This document shows, one piece after another, positions 43,843-50,343 of a stretch of 50,343 nucleotides of DNA. Position numbers and translations under genes: made by a program. The first letter of the stretch is position 1; each line of letters opens with the position of its first letter. The notes beneath the pieces were generated by a model, which was given only the letters and a program-made list of their open reading frames with translations, had not been told where the DNA came from and made no database searches. Source of the DNA: Aliiglaciecola sp. 3_MG-2023 (lineage in GTDB: Bacteria; Pseudomonadota; Gammaproteobacteria; Enterobacterales; Alteromonadaceae); assembly GCF_030548205.1 (NCBI RefSeq), contig NZ_JAUORV010000023.1, positions 1 through 50,343 of the forward strand, written 5' to 3'.

Positions 43843-44880
43843 TTATTGAGCAACCACAGCATTGTCGCCCCACGATAATGACGCTAAGGTCACACCCTCT
43901 TTATCAAAATGCATAATTTTATTTTGTGACGCAGTAAGATTGACCTGATCGCCATATTGTAATGGACACTCTCCATCATCCTTAATGGTTAAAGTACCCA
44001 CACCATCTACGTGAACATGCAAAAACGTCTCAGAACCAAGGTGTTCTATCACCCCCACTTTTCCTGTCCATAAGCCCTGCTCTTGGGTCACTTTTAAATG
44101 TTCTGGACGCACACCTATACTTCGAGTGGGATCGCCATCAACGGGTTTAACATCGATAAAATTCATTTTTGGTGAGCCGATAAACCCAGCGACAAAACGG
44201 TTAACTGGGTTTCGATATAACTCCATAGGAGTACCAACTTGTTCGATAACACCACCGTTGAATACGGCTATACGATCAGCCATGGTCATGGCTTCAACCT
44301 GATCATGGGTCACATAAATCATGGTTGTTGCTAAACTTTTATGTAACTCAGAAATTTCAAGACGCATGTTGACTCTTAAAGACGCATCTAAATTTGATAG
44401 AGGTTCATCAAATAAAAACGCAGAGGGTTGACGAACAATCGCGCGGCCAATTGCCACCCGTTGACGCTGACCCCCAGAGAGTTGACCAGGTTTACGATCT
44501 AAATAGTCACCCAGATTAAGAATCTTTGCTGCAGATGCAATTTTTGCTTCAATTTCAGCAGGTGCAACCTTAGCCCGTTTCAACGGGAAAGCTATATTGT
44601 TGCGAACCGACATATGCGGATACAAGGCATAAGATTGAAATACCATTGCCAAACCGCGTTTCGCTGGTGGCGTTTTTGTTGCATCATTTCCATCAATTTC
44701 AATGTTGCCACTACTGGTATCTTCTAAGCCCGCAATCATTCGCAGTAATGTGGATTTACCACAACCAGAGGGACCCACAAAAACGATAAATTCACCGTCT
44801 TTTATTTCTAAGTCCAACGGCTTAATTACATTCACGTCGCCGAAGCTTTTCGTCACTTGTTTTAAAGTAATGCTGCCCAT
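43843..44880 (-). CDS. Polyol ABC transporter ATP-binding protein (MalK/UgpC type)
   Basis: 345 residues. Walker A is GPSGCGKST near 37, the Q-loop is [12 protein letters not shown], the signature is [14 protein letters not shown] near 134, and Walker B is [12 protein letters not shown] near 154. A MalK-like C-terminal OB (TOBE) domain follows about residue 235 (GVRPEHLKV). It drives uptake through the two permeases encoded upstream, 11 bp away. The type matches SmoK/MtlK of sorbitol and mannitol transporters. A regulatory role for the C-terminal domain is possible but not shown. Confidence 0.93.
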   Translation of the reverse strand: MGSITLKQVTKSFGDVNVIKPLDLEIKDGEFIVFVGPSGCGKSTLLRMIAGLEDTSSGNIEIDGNDATKTPPAKRGLAMVFQSYALYPHMSVRNNIAFPLKRAKVAPAEIEAKIASAAKILNLGDYLDRKPGQLSGGQRQRVAIGRAIVRQPSAFLFDEPLSNLDASLRVNMRLEISELHKSLATTMIYVTHDQVEAMTMADRIAVFNGGVIEQVGTPMELYRNPVNRFVAGFIGSPKMNFIDVKPVDGDPTRSIGVRPEHLKVTQEQGLWTGKVGVIEHLGSETFLHVHVDGVGTLTIKDDGECPLQYGDQVNLTASQNKIMHFDKEGVTLASLSWGDNAVVAQ

Positions 44881-44891
44881 TTCTAAATCTC

Positions 44892-45722
44892 CTATTTAAC
44901 CGCGCCGAAACTTAATCCGCGCACTAATTGTTTCTGACTAAACCATCCCAAAATAAGAATGGGGACAATGGCCATCGCTGATGCAGCTGATAACTTGGCG
45001 TAAAATAATCCTTCTGGACTAGAGTAGCTTGCGATAAAAGCAGTTAAAGGTGCAGCATTGGCGGCAGTTAAAATGAGCGTCCAAAAGGCCTCATTCCACG
45101 CTAAAATCACGTTGAGTAATAATGTTGATGCAATACCAGGCAAGGCGATTGGCAAAAGTACATGGAATATCTCTTCTACAATACCAGCGCCATCCATACG
45201 AGAAGCTTCGAGGATCTCATGGGGGATTTCTTTGAAGTAGGTATAAAGCATCCATACCATAATAGGTAAATTAATTAACGTCATTACAATCACTAAACCC
45301 AATTTAGTGTCTAACAGGGAAAAGTCCCGAAACAACAAATAAATTGGAATTAATACTCCCACCGGGGGTAGCATTTTGGTTGATAACATCCACATCAATA
45401 AATTTTTAGTACGTTTATTTTGTACAAAGGCCATTGACCAAGCGGCTGGAATTGCAATTAGCAGTCCCAACAAACTAGAACCAACAGAGATAACAACTGA
45501 GTTCCAGAAATGGTCGAAGTACGGAGAACGATTTAAAACATCGGAATAATTCACAAGTGTCCAATCAAACATGAATAAACTTGGACTAGCGGAAATCGCT
45601 TCAGCTTCTGTTTTAAAACTCGTAATTAAGGTCCACAAAATGGGGAAAAATATCATTCCACTTATGGTCCACGCTAAAAGGGTATAAATTATTTTTGATT
45701 TATTACTGTTTTTGTTAGCCAT
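44892..45722 (-). CDS. Polyol ABC transporter permease (MalG/SmoG type)
   Basis: 276 residues with six predicted transmembrane helices and the EAA loop [24 protein letters not shown] near 190, which contacts the ATPase. The start is taken as ATG 45722; a GTG immediately before it (45725) directly abuts the stop of the upstream permease. GGAGG lies 5-8 bp upstream and serves either. The two permeases are translationally linked. Confidence 0.92.
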   Translation of the reverse strand: MANKNSNKSKIIYTLLAWTISGMIFFPILWTLITSFKTEAEAISASPSLFMFDWTLVNYSDVLNRSPYFDHFWNSVVISVGSSLLGLLIAIPAAWSMAFVQNKRTKNLLMWMLSTKMLPPVGVLIPIYLLFRDFSLLDTKLGLVIVMTLINLPIMVWMLYTYFKEIPHEILEASRMDGAGIVEEIFHVLLPIALPGIASTLLLNVILAWNEAFWTLILTAANAAPLTAFIASYSSPEGLFYAKLSAASAMAIVPILILGWFSQKQLVRGLSFGAVK

Positions 45723-45725
45723 CAC

Positions 45726-46598
45726 TTAATCCTCCAAGTTCTTGCCGATTAGACGCATAAGGAAGATAGCGACTATATTGGCGATAATTACCGCTACAAT
45801 ACCTCCCGCAGAGCCTCCTCCAACATCAAATTGAAGTAATGATTGGGTGTAAATCAAATAGGTAATATTGGTTGACGCATACCCTGGACCACCGCTGGTG
45901 GTAACCAGTATTTCCGCAAATATTGATAATAAAAAGATTGTTTCGATTAAAATAACTGCGGTGATTGCGCGTGATAAATGGGGTAAAACAATATAGTAAA
46001 ATTTACTAAAGGGCCCTGCACCATCAAGATCAGCGGCTTCTAATTGCTCACGATCTAAAGACTGAATTGCTGTTAGCAAAATTAATGCAGCGAAGGGTAA
46101 CCATTGCCATGAAACAATAATAATGATTGATAACAATGGAATTTGTGCAAAGAAGTCAACCGGCGCAAAGCCTAACCAATTTGCAAAGTGTGCAAACAAT
46201 CCGTTGACCGGATTCATAAACATATTTTTCCACACCAAAGCGGAAACCGTAGGCATAACAAAAAACGGTGCCAAAACCATTATGCGTACATAGTTGCGAC
46301 CCCAAATAGCTTGGTCTAGTAATATGGCTAAACCTATTCCGCCACAGATGGTAATTAATAACACACCACCAACTAACCAAAGGGTATTAAAAAAAGACTC
46401 GATAAATGCGGGATCAGTAAGGAAAAATTCGTAGTTGAGAAAACCAACGAAATCATTATTTCCGGGAATGAGAAGATTGTAATCCAAAAAAGAGAAATAT
46501 AACGTCATGCACAGGGGCACTATCATCCACGCCAACAACAAAATGACTGATGGAAATAGCATTATTCTAGCCAAAGTACGAGATTGTGTTGTTGCCAT
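45726..46598 (-). CDS. Polyol ABC transporter permease (MalF/SmoF type)
   Basis: 290 residues, six transmembrane helices, with the EAA loop LEAADLDGAGPFSKFYYIVLP near 200. N-terminal helix RIMLFPSVILLLAWMIVPL. It pairs with the second permease encoded immediately downstream. It is separated from the binding-protein gene by 68 bp that contain a terminator-like hairpin. Confidence 0.93.
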   Translation of the reverse strand: MATTQSRTLARIMLFPSVILLLAWMIVPLCMTLYFSFLDYNLLIPGNNDFVGFLNYEFFLTDPAFIESFFNTLWLVGGVLLITICGGIGLAILLDQAIWGRNYVRIMVLAPFFVMPTVSALVWKNMFMNPVNGLFAHFANWLGFAPVDFFAQIPLLSIIIIVSWQWLPFAALILLTAIQSLDREQLEAADLDGAGPFSKFYYIVLPHLSRAITAVILIETIFLLSIFAEILVTTSGGPGYASTNITYLIYTQSLLQFDVGGGSAGGIVAVIIANIVAIFLMRLIGKNLED

Positions 46599-46617
46599 AA
46601 CCTAGACCTCTTACAAG

Positions 46618-46650
46618 CAAAAAATATGGGTAAGCGATTCACACTTACCC
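46618..46650 (-). terminator. Attenuator-like terminator between binding protein and permease genes
   Basis: On the minus strand GGGTAAG, a 9-base loop and CTTACCC are followed by ATATTTTTTG, in the 68-bp gap after the binding-protein stop. Such partial terminators after a periplasmic binding-protein gene are known to keep its mRNA in excess over the membrane components. Confidence 0.65.
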
Positions 46651-46666
46651 GCGTAACTAAATAAAC

Positions 46667-47974
46667 TTACTTTGGATAACGCGCTTTGCGCATAGCACGT
46701 TCAACTAAGCGTTGTGCACTTGCTAAAGCTTGTTTTACGGTCATTTGACCAGTAAGCGCTGCCGTAAACTGTTGACCTACCGCCGTACCTATTCCTTGAA
46801 ATTCAGGAATGGCAACAAACTGCACACCAACATAAGGAACAGGATCTACTGTCGGATTTTTCGGATCAGCAGACTGTATTGAATCCAAGGTAATTTGAGC
46901 AAAAGGCGCTTCACTCATATATTGAGGATTGTTGTATAAAGAGGCGCGTGTGCCTGGAGGTACTTTCGCCCATCCTTTTTTGTCAGCCACCAAAGCTGAG
47001 TAGTCTTTGGATGTGGCCCAACTGATAAACTTCATAGCCGCGTCAGATTTTTTACTGCTTGAGGGTATAGCTAATGTCCAAGCCCATAACCAATTGCCGC
47101 GTTTACCTAGGCCCATATCAGGCGCAAGAGCAAAACCGACCTTATCAGCAACTTCTGAATCAGTTTCATTTGTGACAAATGCACCGGCTACAGTGGCATC
47201 TATCCAAATTCCACATTTACCTGTTTGAAATAATGCTAAATTTTCATTGAACCCGTTGGCAGACGATCCCGGAGGACCAAACTCTTGCATCACATCGACA
47301 TAGTATTGCAGGGTGTCGTGCCAGGCTTTGGTATTAAATTGAGGTTTCCAGTTTTCATCAAACCAGCGCGCGCCAAATGAGTTAGACATAGCAGTGATGA
47401 GTGCAATGTTTTCTCCCCATCCAGCTTTACCACGTAAACAAAGCCCATACACGCCCCCTTGTTTATCGGTCATTGCTTTTGCTGCTTTGCGAATAAATTC
47501 CCAAGTAGGCTTTTTCGGCATGCTAAGACCGGCTTTTTCCATTAGATCAGTTCGATACATCACCATTGAACTTTCACCATAAAAAGGCGCTGCGAACAAT
47601 TTATCGTCTACCGATAAACCACTTCTTATGGCAGGCAGCAGATCTTCAACATCATAATCTTCACCAAGGTTATCTAACTCTTTAAGCCAACCCTGCTTTC
47701 CCCAAATGGGTACTTCATATGTACCTATGGTCATCACATCATATTGCCCACCGCTTGTGGCAACGTCTGTGGTCACTCGTTGGCGGAGAATATTTTCTTC
47801 CAGTGTGACCCACTTCAAGTTGATACCAGGATTTTTACTTTCGAAATCACTACTTAATTCTTTCATAGTGATCATGTCACCGTTATTAACAGTAGCAATG
47901 GTAATAGTTTCAGCACTTACCACTGTGCTAAGTGTCATACAGACAGAAGCTAATATAGATAGTTTTTTTAACAT
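46667..47974 (-). CDS. Polyol ABC transporter periplasmic substrate-binding protein
   Basis: 435 residues; a type I signal peptide (LKKLSILASVCMTLSTVVSA) precedes a family-1 extracellular solute-binding domain (ETITIATVNNGDMI, GQYDVMTIGTYEVPIWGKQGWL, NPYVG-type C-terminal half). It resembles SmoE/mannitol-binding proteins, which bind sorbitol, mannitol or arabitol; the exact ligand cannot be read from the sequence. A perfect palindrome GGGTATACCC (47976-47985) overlaps its ribosome-binding region. Confidence 0.92.
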   Translation of the reverse strand: MLKKLSILASVCMTLSTVVSAETITIATVNNGDMITMKELSSDFESKNPGINLKWVTLEENILRQRVTTDVATSGGQYDVMTIGTYEVPIWGKQGWLKELDNLGEDYDVEDLLPAIRSGLSVDDKLFAAPFYGESSMVMYRTDLMEKAGLSMPKKPTWEFIRKAAKAMTDKQGGVYGLCLRGKAGWGENIALITAMSNSFGARWFDENWKPQFNTKAWHDTLQYYVDVMQEFGPPGSSANGFNENLALFQTGKCGIWIDATVAGAFVTNETDSEVADKVGFALAPDMGLGKRGNWLWAWTLAIPSSSKKSDAAMKFISWATSKDYSALVADKKGWAKVPPGTRASLYNNPQYMSEAPFAQITLDSIQSADPKNPTVDPVPYVGVQFVAIPEFQGIGTAVGQQFTAALTGQMTVKQALASAQRLVERAMRKARYPK

Positions 47975-48072
47975 CGGGTATACCCCTTATTTTGAATACT
48001 TGTTGCCCCATTTAAGTTAACTAAACGAGGCCCTTCTATTTTTACGTTAATGACTCTTCTTAGGTTAAAGAC

Positions 48073-49509
48073 CTAGAACTTAATTGAAATTTCAGAAGTG
48101 AAACCGTCAAAGCCAGTGCCAATTTGACCACCTGAATTTGCGCCTTCATCTTGGTCTACATATTCAACTTTTAACAAAGTTCTATCGTTGAACCAATAAC
48201 CAGCTGCAACTTGTAAACGTTCAACGGTGTTGTCTGTTTGCTCGATAAGATCTGAGGTATTCTCAGCTTCTGCATAGCGAGCAGCGACATAGAATTTTTT
48301 AGGTATAAAATAGTGTTGTGCTTCAAAAGTGTAGTACTTAACCGAAGATTCACCTTTAATTACACTAACTGAATCAAAAGTCGTTCCAGAAGGATCTGCT
48401 ACACCATCGACACCAAAGTAGGTAATGCCTGGCACTGCGTTACCTGCAGAATCAGCAAATGTATAGTCATCTTTCGCTTTACCGAGCATGAAAATTACGC
48501 TGGTTTCTGGTGATGGCTGATAAGCCAAGTTTATTTGCATTATTGACTGATCAAGGCCCGGCATTACACCAACATGGGTGTCGCGTTCGCTAGATGGAGA
48601 AGCAGAGAAATTGTAGTTTTCACCATCACCGAAGCGATAGTTAGTTGTAGTTAACCCATCCAGGCTAGCAACACCATTTTCAAAACGTAGTTGGTCTCCT
48701 TGATTAGCCTGTAGAAAATTCAAACCGGCTTTAAAGCCACCAGCAAACTCTAAGGTACCTTGCAGACGATAGTTAAAACCTCTGTCTTCTTGGAAAGCTT
48801 CACCGAAACTAGACGTGGTTATGTGACCCGTTACGTTGTACGCGCGGATCATGCCGCTATCTAAGGTTTTGCTATAACTCAATTGCGCGCCATTTTCTGC
48901 AGTAGCGTAATCAGTTATTCCGTTACCAATTAAAGCATTTCCTTGGTTATCAGCACCGTCTTGGAAACCTTTGAATTGAAACGGAGAACCACCAATATTA
49001 CCTACACGAAGGGTTAGGTTAGAATCTTCACTTGCCATACCGGAAAGTCCGAGAAGTTCAAATTCGATACCCGCATAATCTTGGTGGAAAGAAAAATCTC
49101 TGTCGCCGTTATTACCAAAATCATTAGGTTCTTCGGCAATATCTACATCAGCAGTAATATATTCATTAACGTGAAATTTAAACATCAAGTTAACTCTGAG
49201 ACGGCCAAATCCTGAAGATTGCTCTTCATCAACGGGTCGGAAAGCCCCTTCTTTTGCCTGAATAGCTTGATAGTTTTGCATCGCTAAGAAATTTACTTCC
49301 GCTAAACCATCCAGAAATTCCGCGGCATTTACCTGAGCAGGAATAGAGGCTGTCATTATTGCTGCAGTGAGCAGACTCATTTTGCCAAATGTTAAAGTTC
49401 GTGATTTAGATTCGAAAAAGCGCTCAGTTCCATTGATATTCGAATTGGTCGAATTAGATTCCTTCGTGTTGGCTAACAAAACTGGTGTTTTATGAATTTT
49501 TTTAAACAT
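48073..49509 (-). CDS. Outer-membrane beta-barrel porin with an extended signal peptide
   Basis: 478 residues ending in Phe (SEISIKF), with alternating amphipathic strands throughout and a Gly/Asp-rich loop pattern. It is probably a porin for polyol entry, first gene of the operon. The hydrophobic signal core (SLLTAAIMTASIPAQVNA) begins only at about residue 44, after a hydrophilic N/S/T/K-rich stretch. The full start at 49509 is supported by AGAGAG 6-8 bp upstream, whereas Met44 has no ribosome-binding site, so the long pre-signal extension looks real. Confidence 0.8.
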   Translation of the reverse strand: MFKKIHKTPVLLANTKESNSTNSNINGTERFFESKSRTLTFGKMSLLTAAIMTASIPAQVNAAEFLDGLAEVNFLAMQNYQAIQAKEGAFRPVDEEQSSGFGRLRVNLMFKFHVNEYITADVDIAEEPNDFGNNGDRDFSFHQDYAGIEFELLGLSGMASEDSNLTLRVGNIGGSPFQFKGFQDGADNQGNALIGNGITDYATAENGAQLSYSKTLDSGMIRAYNVTGHITTSSFGEAFQEDRGFNYRLQGTLEFAGGFKAGLNFLQANQGDQLRFENGVASLDGLTTTNYRFGDGENYNFSASPSSERDTHVGVMPGLDQSIMQINLAYQPSPETSVIFMLGKAKDDYTFADSAGNAVPGITYFGVDGVADPSGTTFDSVSVIKGESSVKYYTFEAQHYFIPKKFYVAARYAEAENTSDLIEQTDNTVERLQVAAGYWFNDRTLLKVEYVDQDEGANSGGQIGTGFDGFTSEISIKF

Positions 49510-49648
49510 TGTGAACTCTCTAATTTAGTTACAGATTGGTTTTTAATTATTAAAATTTTTGAATGTTTTTGTTTCCAAATCACATTCGTTTTTCGCCAAA
49601 ACATATGGGCATTAAAAATAACAAATGAGCCAATGAATACTCTTGGTC

Positions 49649-49671
49649 ATATGCTCACTGTTTGAGCATAT
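49649..49671. promoter_or_regulatory. Operator-like palindrome upstream of the polyol operon
   Basis: A perfect inverted repeat ATATGCTCA-N5-TGAGCATAT, 140 bp before the porin start. It overlaps the -10 of a candidate promoter (TTGACT at 49691-49696, 17-bp spacer, GAATAT at 49668-49673, minus strand). It is a plausible binding site for the SorC-type regulator encoded at the end of the operon. Confidence 0.5.
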
Positions 49672-49696
49672 TCTTAAATAAGAGTAATTTAGTCAA
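49668..49696 (-). promoter_or_regulatory. Putative promoter of the polyol operon
   Basis: TTGACT and GAATAT are separated by 17 bp; the -10 is weak, as expected if an activator is needed. It overlaps the palindrome at 49649-49671. Confidence 0.4.
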
Positions 49697-49964
49697 CCTT
49701 TAATTAACAATTAATTTTCATTAGTTAATTAATATGGCGATTAAAACCAACAAGAAACCAAATTAAATTATTGTTTTTAAAGTAAATATTATAAATATCG
49801 TTATCACGATGTTAATTTAATATTTGTTAAAAGAGTTTAGGTACAAAAGTAAAAAGTAGGATGATTTTTTACAATTTTGATTAGACCATTTAGCTATAAA
49901 GGTTAATAATTTAACCAATAAAGTTTGGTGGGGTTTAATATTGGGAATACCTAGATGAAGATCC

Positions 49965-50343
49965 ATCTGTAGGTTGGGGCTTTAACCCCGATATTGGCTT
50001 TGATGGAATTTCATGGACTAAAGTCCATGCTACAGATCTAGAATATATCTGTAGGTTGGGGCTTTAGCCCCGATATCTGCCTTAATAGAATTTCATGGAC
50101 TAAAGTCCATGCTACAAATCCAGAATATATCTGTAGGTTGGGGCTTTAGCCCCAATATCTGCCTTAATAGAATTCCATGGACTAAAGTCCATGCTACAAA
50201 TCCAGAATATATCTGTAGGTTGGGGCTTTAACCCCGATATTGGCCTTAATGGAATTTCATGGACTGAAGTCCATGCTACAAATCCAGAATATATCTGTAG
50301 GTTGGGGCTTTAGCCCCAATATCTGCCTTAATAGAATTCCATG
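49965..50343. repeat. REP/BIME-like tandem array, 82-bp period
   Basis: Four complete units start at 49965, 50047, 50129 and 50211, spaced exactly 82 bp, and a fifth at 50293 is cut by the window edge. Each unit begins with GTAG plus a palindrome (GGGGCTTTAGCCCC) and ends with CATGGACTAAAGTCCATG followed by CTAC, which is GTAG plus a palindrome on the other strand. Two different REP elements in opposite orientation, each with the GTAG head, form a BIME. Units 3 and 5 are identical over the visible part, while unit 1 is the most divergent. GTAG-headed REPs are typically mobilised by REP-associated tyrosine transposases, none of which is in the window. Confidence 0.85.

Larger units (their letters stand above)
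49510..49964. other. Regulatory and intergenic region upstream of the porin gene
   Basis: Very A/T-rich non-coding DNA of 455 bp. Apart from the operator-like palindrome and the putative promoter, no structure or coding frame is recognised. It ends at the first unit of the 82-bp repeat array. Confidence 0.4.

Noticed and set aside
49965-50343. Regular repeats at the right edge as a CRISPR array
   Set aside because: The whole 82-bp unit repeats; there are no unique spacers, the units are palindromic pairs, and no cas gene is nearby.

Overview
The window is a chromosomal segment of a gammaproteobacterium, most likely a marine member of the Alteromonadales (Glaciecola/Paraglaciecola/Alteromonas-like). 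This rests on AT-rich DNA, gene order close to that known from Shewanella and Alteromonas around dnaA, a DUF2780 protein, a PEP-CTERM protein, and a DnaT/DnaC-like pair beside mioC. The genus is inference; no 16S gene lies inside the window.

Layout. 1-260: two tandem minus-strand rRNA-type promoters, which imply an rRNA operon just beyond the left edge. 711-11778: the conserved yrdA/yrdB-aroE-hemF-tsaC-yrdD-smg-dprA-lysM block, divergent from def-fmt-rsmB-trkA. 11883-13917: a DUF2780 protein and trkH, convergent. 13918-14863: a long gap with three perfect DnaA boxes before polA. 17737-17813: a Spot 42 (spf) homologue. 18164-21190: engB, cytochrome c4, a CsrB/CsrC-type RNA, yihI and a DUF2489 gene. 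21555-25726: tag, glyQS and a lipoprotein. 25972-26610: a PEP-CTERM protein. 27376-33492: gyrB-recF-dnaN-dnaA on the minus strand, with two parS sites inside recF. 34038-40488: rpmH-rnpA-yidD-yidC, yajQ, mnmE, mioC and a dnaT/dnaC-like primosome pair on the plus strand. 40612-49509: a minus-strand polyol (mannitol/sorbitol-type) uptake operon containing a porin, a periplasmic binding protein, two permeases, an ATPase, a mannitol-type dehydrogenase, a HAD hydrolase and a SorC-family regulator. 49965 to the right edge: a REP/BIME-like array with an exact 82-bp period.

How the genes work together. Most of the window is informational housekeeping (replication initiation, ribosome and RNA maturation, glycyl-tRNA synthesis, membrane insertion). 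Its origin-proximal character is supported by dnaA, two ParB-binding sites and clusters of DnaA boxes. Two global-regulator RNAs (Spot 42 and CsrC type) keep the same neighbours as in E. coli. The polyol operon is the main accessory function. It looks built for graded expression: an operator-like palindrome lies over the putative promoter, a terminator-like hairpin follows the binding-protein gene, and a second long hairpin precedes the dehydrogenase.

I did not find a wholly new defence or mobile system. The most noteworthy items are the parS pair in recF, the two regulatory RNAs plus an orphan terminator that may mark a third, the DnaA-box cluster before polA, the dnaTC pair beside mioC, and the 82-bp REP array.
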